Origin: Modestobacter sp. VKM Ac-2984 | GTDB taxonomy: Bacteria > Actinomycetota > Actinomycetes > Mycobacteriales > Geodermatophilaceae | Assembly (NCBI RefSeq): GCF_026967985.1 | Contig: NZ_JAPVBJ010000010.1 | Coordinates: forward strand, 124,001-188,000 | Length of the DNA stretch: 64,000 nt | Direction of reading: 5' to 3' | Part shown: in pieces, positions 1 to 8,036 of the stretch | Numbering within the stretch: the stretch's first letter is position 1 | How the letters are laid out: every line of letters starts with the position of its first letter | Made by a program: the position numbers and the translations under genes | Notes under the pieces: model-generated | The model's database searches: none | What the model saw: the letters and a program-made list of their open reading frames with translations, nothing else | Told to the model about the DNA's origin: nothing

Positions 1-130
1 CGGCGGTGCCGGTGCCGGCCGCCGGGGTGGTCGGCGGGCCGGCCTGGGCACCCACGCCGGGAGCGAAGAGCTCCCCGGCGAGGGTGGCCGAGTCGGTGGT
101 CAGGGTGGTCTGGTCGTCAGTTGCCGACAT
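1..130 (-). CDS. sufD: SufD, Fe-S cluster assembly protein (N terminus only, cut by window edge)
   Basis: The gene reads leftwards out of the window, so only about 43 codons are visible. The N terminus ([10 protein letters not shown]...) is Ala/Gly/Pro/Thr-rich and not diagnostic by itself. Its ATG at 130..128 overlaps the sufB stop by one base (TGATG), which implies translational coupling. The call rests on position: in actinobacterial suf operons (sufR-sufB-sufD-sufC-sufS) the gene after sufB is sufD, the scaffold partner of SufB. The diagnostic C-terminal beta-helix core lies outside the window. Confidence 0.7.
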   Translation of the reverse strand, partial: MSATDDQTTLTTDSATLAGELFAPGVGAQAGPPTTPAAGTGTA

Positions 131-1569
131 CAGCCGACGGCACCTTCCATCTGGAGCTCGATCAGGCGGTTGAGCTCGAGGGCGTACTCCATGGGCAGCT
201 CCCGGGCGATGGGCTCGACGAAGCCGCGCACGACCATCGCCATCGCCTCGTCCTCGGAGAGCCCTCGGCTCATCAGGTAGAACAGCTGGTCGTCGCTGAC
301 CCGCGAGACGGTCGCCTCGTGGCCCATCGACACGTCGTCCTCGCGGACGTCGACGTAGGGGTAGGTGTCCGAACGGCTGATCGTGTCGACCAGCAGCGCG
401 TCGCACTTCACCGTCGAGCGGGAGCCGTAGGCGCCCTCGTCGACCTGGACCAGGCCGCGGTAGGAGGTACGGCCACCACCGCGGGCCACCGACTTCGACA
501 CGATCGTCGAGGAGGTGTGCGGGGCGGCGTGCACCATCTTGGCGCCGGCGTCCTGGTGCTGGCCCTCGCCGGCGAAGGCGATGGACATGACCTCGCCCTT
601 GGCGTGCTCACCGGTCATCCACACGGCCGGGTACTTCATCGTCACCTTGGAGCCGATGTTGCCGTCGACCCACTCCATGGTCGCGCCCTCGTGGGCCACG
701 GCCCGCTTGGTGACCAGGTTGTAGACGTTGTTCGACCAGTTCTGGATGGTCGTGTACCGGCAGCGCGCGTTCTTCTTCACGATGATCTCGACGACCGCGG
801 AGTGCAGCGAGTCGGTCTTGTAGATCGGCGCGGTGCAGCCCTCGACGTAGTGCACGTAGGCGCCCTCGTCGATGATCATGAGGGTGCGCTCGAACTGGCC
901 CATGTTCTCGGTGTTGATCCGGAAGTAGGCCTGCAGCGGGATCTCCACGTGGACGCCCTTGGGCACGTAGATGAACGAGCCGCCCGACCACACCGCGGTG
1001 TTCAGCGCGGAGAACTTGTTGTCCCCGGCCGGGATGACCGACCCGAAGTACTCACGGAACAGCTCGGGCTGCTCGCGCAGCGCGGTGTCGGTGTCCAGGA
1101 ACAGGACGCCCTGCTCCTCGAGGTCCTCACGGATCTTGTGGTAGACGACCTCGGACTCGTACTGGGCCGCGACACCGGAGACCAGCCGCTGCTTCTCCGC
1201 CTCCGGGATGCCCAGCTTGTCGTAGGTGTTCTTGATGTCGTCGGGCAGGTCCTCCCACGAGGTGGCCTGCGCCTCGGTCGACCGCACGAAGTACTTGATG
1301 TTCTGGAAGTCGATGCCGGAGAGGTCCGAGCCCCAGTCGGGCATGGGCTTCTTGCCGAAGATCTTCAGCGCCTTCAGCCGGCGCTCGAGCATCCACTCGG
1401 GCTCGTTCTTGCGGCGCGAGATGTCGCGGACGACGTCCTCGTTGATGCCACGGGTGGCCGAGGCACCGGCGGCGTCGGTGTCGGACCAGCCGTACTTGTA
1501 ACGGCCGAGCGCGTCGATCGTCTCGTCCTGCGTCATCGGCGCGCTGGGCACCGGCTGCGTGGTGGTCAT
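130..1569 (-). CDS. sufB: SufB, Fe-S cluster scaffold protein of the SUF system
   Basis: SufB is the scaffold on which SufBC2D assembles Fe-S clusters in the cytoplasm, with sulfur supplied by SufS/SufU and ATP hydrolysis by SufC. The 479-residue product has the normal family length and the typical N-terminal segment followed by the right-handed beta-helix core. Conserved stretches include [19 protein letters not shown], an EGCTAP motif and a VKCDALL motif, the last two carrying candidate cluster or sulfur-handling cysteines. The C terminus ends in the usual [11 protein letters not shown]. The ATG start at 1569 overlaps the upstream sufR stop (ATGA), and its own stop overlaps sufD (TGATG), so sufR-sufB-sufD is one coupled operon. 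It is probably controlled by SufR from the promoter just upstream of sufR. Confidence 0.97.
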   Translation of the reverse strand: MTTTQPVPSAPMTQDETIDALGRYKYGWSDTDAAGASATRGINEDVVRDISRRKNEPEWMLERRLKALKIFGKKPMPDWGSDLSGIDFQNIKYFVRSTEAQATSWEDLPDDIKNTYDKLGIPEAEKQRLVSGVAAQYESEVVYHKIREDLEEQGVLFLDTDTALREQPELFREYFGSVIPAGDNKFSALNTAVWSGGSFIYVPKGVHVEIPLQAYFRINTENMGQFERTLMIIDEGAYVHYVEGCTAPIYKTDSLHSAVVEIIVKKNARCRYTTIQNWSNNVYNLVTKRAVAHEGATMEWVDGNIGSKVTMKYPAVWMTGEHAKGEVMSIAFAGEGQHQDAGAKMVHAAPHTSSTIVSKSVARGGGRTSYRGLVQVDEGAYGSRSTVKCDALLVDTISRSDTYPYVDVREDDVSMGHEATVSRVSDDQLFYLMSRGLSEDEAMAMVVRGFVEPIARELPMEYALELNRLIELQMEGAVG

Positions 1570-2417
1570 GCGGGGGTCCTCTCCCGGTCGATCGAGGGGG
1601 TGGTGCGAGTGCTGGCGCCGGCGTTCGGGTCCATGTGCTCCGATGCCGTGGCGCGACCAGCAGGTACAGGGCGTGCAGGGGTGGCTTTGTTCCCGGCGCG
1701 GTGCCCAGCCCGGAGGGCGAGCTGCGCGGGGATGTGGGTGGTGCAGATCCCGTCGCCGTGGGCGATCGTGGCCAGCCGCTGGACGTGCGTGCCGACCAGC
1801 CGGCTGATCACCGCGGTCTCAGCCTCGCACAGCTGCGGGAACTCGGCTGCGACGTGGGCGACCGGACAGTGGTGCTGGCACAGCTGCCCGCCGCTGGAGA
1901 TCGCCGAGGCGGTCGCGGCGTAGCCCTCGGCGGTGAGCGCGACGGCGAGCACCTGCGCCCGGTCGACGTCCGCGGACCCGGCCTCCGCCTGCGCGAGCGC
2001 GGACTCCACCGCGGTGGAGCACCGCTGCGCCAGCCCGGAGAGCTGCTGCTCGGCGACGGCGCGGACGGCGTCGGGCCCGCCGTGCTCGGCGACGAAGCGC
2101 AGCGCGGTGAGCGCCAGGTCGTCGTAGGCGTGCGGGAAGGACTCGCGGCCGGCGTCGGTGAGGGCGAACCGGCGGGCCGGGCGTCCCCTCCCCCGCTGGC
2201 CACCGGGCGCCTCGCGCTCGGTGACCCGCGCTGCCGCGACCAGGCCGTCGAGGTGCCGGCGCACCGCGGCCGGGGAGATCCCCAGCCGGGCGGCGAGCTC
2301 GGCGGCGGTCTGCGGGCCGTGCTCGAGGAGGAGGCTGCTCACCCGGTCACGGGTGCGCCCGTCCTCGGCCGGCGGGCCGGCGAGGGGGACGGCGGCTCGG
2401 GCCGCAGCGGATTCCAC
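1566..2417 (-). CDS. sufR: SufR-type Fe-S sensing transcriptional repressor
   Basis: The protein has a DeoR/ArsR-like winged helix-turn-helix at about residues 22-85 ([19 protein letters not shown]), a coiled middle and a C-terminal cluster-binding region. Four cysteines, C180, C184 (QLCQHHCPV), C197 and C225 (ICTTHIP), show the spacing of the SufR family, in which bound Fe-S represses the suf operon. The start is GTG at 2417; no Shine-Dalgarno precedes it, which suggests a leaderless mRNA. A partly palindromic element covers the start (separate entry). After the CTTHIP motif, where most family members end, there is an extra tail of about 53 residues (231-283) rich in Ala, Arg and Thr that runs into the sufB start. 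Identification is firm; the role of the tail is unknown. Confidence 0.93.
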   Translation of the reverse strand: MESAAARAAVPLAGPPAEDGRTRDRVSSLLLEHGPQTAAELAARLGISPAAVRRHLDGLVAAARVTEREAPGGQRGRGRPARRFALTDAGRESFPHAYDDLALTALRFVAEHGGPDAVRAVAEQQLSGLAQRCSTAVESALAQAEAGSADVDRAQVLAVALTAEGYAATASAISSGGQLCQHHCPVAHVAAEFPQLCEAETAVISRLVGTHVQRLATIAHGDGICTTHIPAQLALRAGHRAGNKATPARPVPAGRATASEHMDPNAGASTRTTPSIDRERTPA

Positions 2418-2431
2418 AACACGATTGTGTG
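2415..2431 (-). promoter_or_regulatory. Candidate SufR operator overlapping the sufR start
   Basis: The 17 bp contain ACAC-N4-GTGT as a perfect dyad and CAAC-N6-GTGT, one mismatch region away from the CAAC-N6-GTTG motif described for SufR in other bacteria. The element covers the GTG start codon and the presumed -10 region (CACAAT on the minus strand, six bases before the GTG), with TTGCGG 16 bp further upstream as a weak -35. Binding here would block transcription of the whole suf operon. Confidence 0.5.
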
Positions 2432-2437
2432 CTTAAT

Positions 2438-2481
2438 CGGGGAGCCCGCAAGGAAGGCGGTCCTAACCTGCGGGCTCCCCG
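2438..2481 (-). terminator. Hairpin terminator of the ClpC-like gene, overlapping the sufR promoter
   Basis: A perfect 13-bp inverted repeat (2438..2450 with 2469..2481) separated by 18 nt lies 9 nt after the stop of the ClpC-like gene. It has no long U tract, as usual in high-G+C actinobacteria. The distal arm also contains the putative -35 element of sufR. Confidence 0.75.
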
Positions 2482-2490
2482 AGAGGCGCG

Positions 2491-5040
2491 TCACACCGCG
2501 GCGGGGGTCTCCACCTCGACGACCGTGTTGGCCTCGGCGACCTGGAGGTCCAGCTCACCGTCGGTGACGGTGACGGTCACCCGCTGCCCGGCGCCCAGCT
2601 GGCCGCCCAGCACCAGCCGGGAGAGCCGGTTGTCGACCTCGCGCTGGATCGCCCGGCGCAGCGGCCGCGCCCCGAACTGCGGCTCGTGCCCGCGCTCGGC
2701 CAGCCAGGCCACCGCCTCCGGGGTGAACTCGATCGCGACGTCCTGGGCGGACAGCCGCCGCCGGGTCTCGTCCAGCAGCAGGTCGGTGATCCGCGCCAGC
2801 TGCTCGGCCTCCAGCTGCCGGAACACCACGATCTCGTCGATCCGGTTGAGGAACTCCGGCCGGAAGGCCTCCCGCAGCCGCCGCATCACCTGGTCGCGCA
2901 GGTCGTCACCGGCGTTGCCGTTGGCGGTGAAGCCCAACGGGCCCCGGCCGGCGTTGACGATCGCCTCCGAGCCGAGGTTGCTGGTCATGATCACCACGGT
3001 GTTGGTGAAGTCGACCGTGCGGCCCTGCGAGTCGGTCAGCCGGCCGTCGTCCAGCAGCTGCAACAGCGTGTTGAACACGTCCGGGTGGGCCTTCTCCACC
3101 TCGTCGAGCAGCACGACCGAGTAGGGACGGCGACGCACCGCCTCGGTCAGCTGACCGGCGTCCTCGTACCCCACGTAACCGGGGGGCGAGCCGACCAGCC
3201 GGCTGACCGTGTGCCGCTCCTGGAACTCGCTCATGTCCAGCCGGACCATCCGGTCGGAGTCGCCGAAGAGCGCCTCGGCCAGCGCCCGGGCCAGCTCGGT
3301 CTTGCCCACCCCGGTCGGGCCGAGGAACAGGAAGCTGCCGATCGGCCGGTCCGGGTCGCCCAGCCCGGCCCGGGAGCGGCGGATCGCCTCGGCGACGACG
3401 TCGACGGCCTCGTCCTGGCCGACGACCCGCTCGTGCAGGACGTCCTCCAGCCGCAGCAGCCGGTCGCGTTCCTCCTCGGTCAGCTGGGCCACCGGCACGC
3501 CGGTCGCCCGGGAGACGACCTCGGCGATCTCGGCCACGCCGACCTCGGGGATGCCAGCACCCCCGCCGGAGCGGGCCCGGTCCAGCTCGGCCTGCGCCGC
3601 CCGGCACTCGTCGCGCAGCGCCGAGGCGCGCTCGTACTGCTCCGCGGCGACCGCCTGGTCCTTCTCCCGGTGCAGCCGCTGCACCTCCTGCTCCAGCGCC
3701 CGCAGGTCGGTGGTGGGCCGCCTGACCCGCAGCCGGGTGCGGGCACCGGCCTGGTCGATCAGGTCGATCGCCTTGTCCGGCAGGTGGCGGTCGGTGATGT
3801 AGCGCTCGGACAGCTCGGCCGCCGCGACCAGGGCCTCGTCGGTGAACCGGACCTGGTGGTGCGCCTCGTAGCGGTCCCGCAGCCCGCGCAGGATCTCGAT
3901 GGTGTCCGGCGTGCTCGGCTCGGGCACCAGCACGGGCTGGAAGCGCCGCTCCAGCGCGGGGTCCTTCTCGACGTTGCGCCGGTACTCGTCCAGCGTCGTC
4001 GCCCCCACGATGTGCAGCTCACCGCGGGCCAGCGCCGGCTTGAGGATGTTGCCCGCACCGGCCGAGCCCTCCGACCCACCGGCCGCGACCACGGTGTGCA
4101 GCTCGTCGATGAAGACGATCACCTCGTCGCTGTGCTCGCGGATCTCGTCCATCACCTTCTTGAGCCGCTCTTCGAAGTCACCGCGGTACCGGGTGCCGGC
4201 GACCAGACCGGTGAGGTCCAGCTCGACCACCCGGCGCCCGCGCAGGGACTCGGGGACGTCGCCCTCGGCGATCTGCGCGGCGATGCCCTCCACGATCGCG
4301 GTCTTGCCGACGCCGGCCTCACCGATCAGCACCGGGTTGTTCTTGGTGCGCCGGGAGAGGACCTCGATCGTCTGCTCGATCTCCTGCGCCCGGCCGATGA
4401 CCGGGTCGATCTTCCCGTCCCGGGCCAGCTGGGTGAGGTCGCGGCCGAACTCGTCGAGGGTCGGGGTGGACGACGGCGGCTGCTCGCCGCCGCCCCCGCT
4501 CCCGCGCACGGCGCTGGGGCCACCGGCGGCGGCCTGCTGCAACGCCTCCGGGGTGGCCCGGACCGCACCGAGCACCCGGCCGGCACCGGACTCCGGGTTC
4601 ACCGACAGCGCGAAGAGCAGGTGCTCGGGGCCGATGTAGGTGGACCCGCTGGCCCGGGACACCTGGTGGGCGTCGAGGAGGGCCCGCTTCGCGGCCGGGG
4701 TCAGCGCCACCGGCCGACCGGTGGGCTCACCCTGGCGCAGCTGTCCGGCCAGCTGCTCGCGCAGCTGCTCCGGGTCGGCCCCGGTGCGGGCGAGCAGGGT
4801 GCGGGTCGGCTCGTGACCGGCCAGCGCCCAGAGCAGGTGCTCGGTGTCCAGGTCGGCGCTGCCCCACTCGCTGGCCTGGTGGGCCGCGGTGGCCACCACC
4901 TCGCGGGAGTGCTCGCTGAGCAGCTGGGTGATGTCGACCCGCTGCATGCCCCGCCGGGCGCCGGGACCGCCGAGGAAGGCGGAGAAGAAGTCGTCGAACG
5001 GGCTGCCCCCGTAGGGGCCGCCGGGGAAACCGCTGGTCAT
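2491..5040 (-). CDS. ClpC-type AAA+ unfoldase (Clp ATPase, actinobacterial paralogue with Gly/Phe-rich N terminus)
   Basis: This Hsp100 ATPase unfolds proteins for refolding or for ClpP degradation in the cytoplasm. Starting at ATG 5040 (849 aa), the order is a Gly/Phe-rich leader (1-30), a double Clp_N domain (about 36-170), AAA+ domain 1 with Walker A GEAGVGKT (240-247), a short middle region with a UVR-like helix (about 448-490), AAA+ domain 2 with Walker A GPTGVGKT (574-581), and the ClpB D2-small domain. The short middle region argues against ClpB. An LGF tripeptide at 702-704 lies where ClpC/ClpA carry the ClpP-docking loop. An upstream in-frame start at 5079 is possible, but the conserved-looking MTSGFPGG start is preferred. 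It sits alone between the suf operon and ctaA. It is probably not the housekeeping clpC, because the N-terminal extension resembles a separate actinobacterial paralogue. Confidence 0.85.
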   Translation of the reverse strand: MTSGFPGGPYGGSPFDDFFSAFLGGPGARRGMQRVDITQLLSEHSREVVATAAHQASEWGSADLDTEHLLWALAGHEPTRTLLARTGADPEQLREQLAGQLRQGEPTGRPVALTPAAKRALLDAHQVSRASGSTYIGPEHLLFALSVNPESGAGRVLGAVRATPEALQQAAAGGPSAVRGSGGGGEQPPSSTPTLDEFGRDLTQLARDGKIDPVIGRAQEIEQTIEVLSRRTKNNPVLIGEAGVGKTAIVEGIAAQIAEGDVPESLRGRRVVELDLTGLVAGTRYRGDFEERLKKVMDEIREHSDEVIVFIDELHTVVAAGGSEGSAGAGNILKPALARGELHIVGATTLDEYRRNVEKDPALERRFQPVLVPEPSTPDTIEILRGLRDRYEAHHQVRFTDEALVAAAELSERYITDRHLPDKAIDLIDQAGARTRLRVRRPTTDLRALEQEVQRLHREKDQAVAAEQYERASALRDECRAAQAELDRARSGGGAGIPEVGVAEIAEVVSRATGVPVAQLTEEERDRLLRLEDVLHERVVGQDEAVDVVAEAIRRSRAGLGDPDRPIGSFLFLGPTGVGKTELARALAEALFGDSDRMVRLDMSEFQERHTVSRLVGSPPGYVGYEDAGQLTEAVRRRPYSVVLLDEVEKAHPDVFNTLLQLLDDGRLTDSQGRTVDFTNTVVIMTSNLGSEAIVNAGRGPLGFTANGNAGDDLRDQVMRRLREAFRPEFLNRIDEIVVFRQLEAEQLARITDLLLDETRRRLSAQDVAIEFTPEAVAWLAERGHEPQFGARPLRRAIQREVDNRLSRLVLGGQLGAGQRVTVTVTDGELDLQVAEANTVVEVETPAAV

Positions 5041-5197
5041 CGAAGATGGCCGCCTCTCGTGTCGGATGTGGCGGTGCACACCTACCCGCGGCGGTCACTG
5101 CCCACCGGTCGCCGGCTTCTCGGCGAGGGGCTGCCCGCGTGCGGGGTGGGGCGCCGGGCGGCTGGTCGAGCCGGGCGGCGAGGGGCACCGAGGTAAG

Positions 5198-5211
5198 TAG
5201 CATCGGTGGCG
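5198..5211 (+). promoter_or_regulatory. Candidate leaderless promoter (-10) of ctaA
   Basis: TAGCAT at 5198..5203 fits TANNNT and lies 7 nt before the GTG at 5211, so transcription would start at or next to the start codon. No clear -35 is visible. The nearest Shine-Dalgarno-like GAGG is 17 nt from the start, too far to be convincing. Confidence 0.45.
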
Positions 5212-6137
5212 TGTCAGTTCTTCCCTCGCGGGTGCGCAACTCGACGGTCTCCCGGCTGGCGCTGGCCAGCGTGGTCGCCAACGGTCTGATCGTCCTCACC
5301 GGCGGGTTCGTCCGGCTGACCGGCTCGGGGCTGGGCTGCCCCACCTGGCCCCGCTGCACCGAGGACAGCTTCACCACGACGCCCGAGCTCGCCGCCCACG
5401 GCGTCATCGAGTTCGGCAACCGGCTGCTGACGTTCGTCCTGGTGGCGATCGCCGCCGCCACCCTGGTCGCGGTCTTCCGCTCCGCCCGCCGCGACCTGCG
5501 GACGCTCGCCGTGGTGGCCTTCCTGGGCATCCCCGCGCAGGGCCTGGTGGGCGGGGTCACGGTGCTCACCGGGCTCAATCCCTACACGGTCGCCGCGCAC
5601 TTCCTGGTCTCGACCGCGCTCGTGGCGCTGACCACCGTGATGTGGCTGCGGTCCCGAGAGCCAGGGGTGGGCCAGCTCGTCGTGCGCCGGCCGCTCGCGC
5701 TGCTGGTGTACGGCATCGCCGCCACCACGGCGGTGGTCCTGGTGCTCGGCACGGTGGTCACCGGCAGCGGTCCGCACAGCGGCGACCCCGAGGCCGGCCG
5801 CACCGGCTTCGACCCGGCGCTGATGAGCCAGCTGCACGCCGACGCCGTCTTCCTGCTGCTCGGGCTGACGATCGCCCTGCTGGTGGCGCTGTACGCCACC
5901 GACTCCCCCGGCCGGGCCCGCCGGGCCGCCCGCGACCTGCTGATCGTCGAACTGGCCCAGGGGGTGGTCGGCTACGTGCAGTACTTCACCCAGCTGCCCA
6001 TCCTGCTGGTGCTGCTGCACATGGCCGGCGCGGTGCTGACCACCGCCTACGCCGCCCGGCTGGTGTGGTCGGTGCGTGGGCCGGCCTCCGAGCTGCCCGT
6101 CACCTCGACCCCGCTCACCACCACCGCCGCCCGCTGA
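5211..6137 (+). CDS. ctaA: Heme A synthase (CtaA/COX15 family)
   Basis: CtaA oxidises the C8 methyl of heme O to give heme A for the aa3-type cytochrome c oxidase. The 308-residue product is an integral membrane protein with about eight predicted helices. It begins with the TGxFVRLTGSGLGCPTWPRC signature, in which the GCPxWPxC pair forms the family's conserved external cysteine pair. Conserved histidines for heme binding recur in EFGNRLLT, VAAHFL, SQLHADAVF and LLHMAG. GTG 5211 is chosen because the signature starts about 20 residues later; upstream in-frame sequence is Arg/Gly-rich and non-conserved. ctaB, the preceding pathway step, lies 650 bp downstream on the opposite strand. Confidence 0.93.
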   Translation: MSVLPSRVRNSTVSRLALASVVANGLIVLTGGFVRLTGSGLGCPTWPRCTEDSFTTTPELAAHGVIEFGNRLLTFVLVAIAAATLVAVFRSARRDLRTLAVVAFLGIPAQGLVGGVTVLTGLNPYTVAAHFLVSTALVALTTVMWLRSREPGVGQLVVRRPLALLVYGIAATTAVVLVLGTVVTGSGPHSGDPEAGRTGFDPALMSQLHADAVFLLLGLTIALLVALYATDSPGRARRAARDLLIVELAQGVVGYVQYFTQLPILLVLLHMAGAVLTTAYAARLVWSVRGPASELPVTSTPLTTTAAR

Positions 6138-6238
6138 GGACGCCGGTCCGGACACACCCGGCCGGGCAGCCACCCCCGCTGGTGAGCCCGTGCCAGGGTG
6201 ACCGGCGTGCCGCCTGACGCCCCGCTCCGGACGCCCCG

Positions 6239-6760
6239 GTGATCACCGACGTGCTGCTCGACCATGCGGCGCTCGTGCCGGTCGCGCTGCTGGGGGTCGC
6301 GCTGGGGTGCGTGCTCCTCGGCTCCGCACTGCTGCGCAGCCGACGCGCCGGTCCCCAGGTGCTCGGCACGCTGCTCGGGCTGTCCCTGCTGCCGGTGGTG
6401 GCGCTGACGCTGGTCCCCACCGGCGTCTCGCGGGTCGACGACGCCCGCTGCACGGTGCAGTTCTCCCTGCCGACCCTCGGCAGCGTGGAACCGTTGGCGA
6501 ACCTCGCACTGTTCCTCCCGCCGGCCTTCCTCGGCACGCTGCTCAGCCGCCGTGCGCTGCGCGTGGTCGCCGTCGCGGCGGCCGCGTCCGCGCTGATCGA
6601 GGCGCTCCAGGCCGTCGTGCCGGTCCTCGGGCGGGCCTGCGACACCACCGACTGGACGACGAACACCGCAGGCGCCGTCATCGGCGTCCTGCTCGCCGTC
6701 GGGACCCGCGCCCTGACCGGCCGTCGCCGCGACGAGCGCGAACCGGCCTCGCGCGGCTGA
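6239..6760 (+). CDS. VanZ-like family membrane protein
   Basis: This is a 173-residue protein with about four hydrophobic segments. It carries the VanZ-like signatures: NLALFLPPAFLG, a Ser-x-x-IEALQ helix and, near the C terminus, DTTDWTTNTAGAVIG. VanZ relatives are small membrane proteins; VanZ itself gives low-level teicoplanin resistance, but most family members have no known function. The GTG start at 6239 has no strong ribosome-binding site. The gene lies between ctaA and the convergent ctaB, and no functional link to heme synthesis is evident. The short polar C terminus is Arg/Glu-rich. Confidence 0.75.
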   Translation: MITDVLLDHAALVPVALLGVALGCVLLGSALLRSRRAGPQVLGTLLGLSLLPVVALTLVPTGVSRVDDARCTVQFSLPTLGSVEPLANLALFLPPAFLGTLLSRRALRVVAVAAAASALIEALQAVVPVLGRACDTTDWTTNTAGAVIGVLLAVGTRALTGRRRDEREPASRG

Positions 6761-6790
6761 GCCGCCGGGCCGAGCTCCCGCCCCGCGCTG

Positions 6791-7714
6791 CTAGAGGAGG
6801 ACGTCGGCCACCAGGGCGATCGACAGCAGCGTCATGTAGGTGATCGACACCGAGAACAGCCGCATCGGACGGTCGGGGACGCCGGCCTTGATCCGCCGCA
6901 GCCAGGCGTGCGACTCCGCGACGTACCAGGCACCGAGGCCCAGGGTGGCGATGCCGGTGACCCAACCCAGCTGGGGCGTCACGGGGACCATCAGCAGCGA
7001 GGTGCCCAACGTGCCCCACGCCCAGGCCACGGACTGGCGGCCGACGGTGACCGGCCCGGCCACCACCGAGAGCATCGGCACCCCGGCGCGGAAGTAGTCG
7101 AAGCGGAACCGACTGGCCAGCGCCCAGAAGTGCGGCATCTGCCAGCAGAAGACGATGCCGAAGAAGACGACGGCCGGCCAGTCCAGCGAACCGGTGACCG
7201 CGGCCCAGCCGATCAGCACCGGCGCGGCGCCCGGCAGCCCGCCGAACACGGTGTTGTGCCGGGTCCGGCGCTTGAGCACCATCGTGTAGAGCACCGAGTA
7301 GGCCAGCACCGCGGCCGCCGCCAGCACCGTGGCCAGCGGCGTGGTGAACAGCCCGAGCACGACCAGCGACACCCACGCCAGCAGGACGCCGAAGACCAGT
7401 GCGTTGCGCGGGGCGATGACCCCGCTGGGGATCGGTCGGCCGCGGGTCCGGGACATCAGCCGGTCGATGTCCCGGTCGTACCAGCAGTTGATCGTGTTGG
7501 CGGCGCCGGCGGCGAGCATGCCGCCGACCAGGGTGGCCACGACGAGACCGGTGCCCGGCCAGCCCCCGGCCGCGAGCATCATCGCCGGCAGCGTGGTGAC
7601 CAGCAGCAGCTCGACCAGCTTCGGCTTGGTCAGCGACACGTAGGCGGCGACCGTGCCACCGGCCGAACGCATCGGCCGGACCCGGCCGACGGAACGGTCC
7701 GCGATCGCCGTCAC
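6791..7714 (-). CDS. ctaB: Protoheme IX farnesyltransferase (heme O synthase)
   Basis: CtaB transfers a farnesyl group to heme B to make heme O, the substrate of CtaA. The 307-residue UbiA-superfamily membrane protein has about eight or nine helices. The prenyl-diphosphate binding motif NCWYDRDID is present in the first loop, preceded by the conserved SLTKPKLVELLLVTT segment. A second UbiA-type motif region precedes RIKAGVPDRPMRLF. The start is GTG 7714. A candidate -10 TACAGT is at 7795..7800 on the minus strand. It converges with the VanZ-like gene and diverges from tkt. Confidence 0.95.
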   Translation of the reverse strand: MTAIADRSVGRVRPMRSAGGTVAAYVSLTKPKLVELLLVTTLPAMMLAAGGWPGTGLVVATLVGGMLAAGAANTINCWYDRDIDRLMSRTRGRPIPSGVIAPRNALVFGVLLAWVSLVVLGLFTTPLATVLAAAAVLAYSVLYTMVLKRRTRHNTVFGGLPGAAPVLIGWAAVTGSLDWPAVVFFGIVFCWQMPHFWALASRFRFDYFRAGVPMLSVVAGPVTVGRQSVAWAWGTLGTSLLMVPVTPQLGWVTGIATLGLGAWYVAESHAWLRRIKAGVPDRPMRLFSVSITYMTLLSIALVADVLL

Positions 7715-8036
7715 CGGGAGCCCAGGGGCGCAGCGTCGCGCGGGCAGCAGGGCACCACGAGGTCCTTCTCCGCCGGGGATGGGGTTGCCGACTCACTGTA
7801 GCCCCGCCCTCCCTACAGGGAATGGCCGGACACCACTAGGGTTTGATCACGTTGACTCTGCGCGTGATGCGGGTAGGGCGGACGTCGAGGACGACGGCGC
7901 GCCCACGCTCACGACCTCCGACCGCGCCGACCGGGGCGGCCGTGGTGCGCATCGTCGTCCGTCCCGGGGTGAACTGCCCCCGTGCCCCCGGGCGGGTCCG
8001 ACACCGACCGATCCCCGAGGGAGCTCCGAGCGCCAC
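7715..8036. promoter_or_regulatory. Divergent control region between ctaB and tkt (322 bp, no credible gene)
   Basis: The region holds a possible ctaB -10 (TACAGT, minus strand, 7795..7800). A CTGTAG/CTACAG dyad lies at 7796..7801 and 7813..7818 with an 11-bp spacer. A SigR/SigH-like promoter candidate (separate entry) overlaps a TAGGGT hexamer at 7837..7842. About 190 bp of leader precede tkt. A GAGGGAG at about 8017 is the nearest purine-rich stretch to the tkt ATG. Confidence 0.5.
7818..7843 (+). promoter_or_regulatory. SigR/SigH-like promoter candidate upstream of tkt
   Basis: GGGAAT at 7818..7823 and GTT at 7841..7843 are separated by 17 nt. This is close to the thiol-oxidative-stress sigma consensus of actinobacteria (GGGAAT/GGAAYA, 16-18 nt, GTT). 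The same stretch contains TAGGGT, which could instead be a housekeeping -10. Confidence 0.4.

Noticed and set aside
2686-5196. 836-codon plus-strand frame opposite the ClpC-like gene
   Set aside because: Antisense shadow; the minus strand has full AAA+ motifs.
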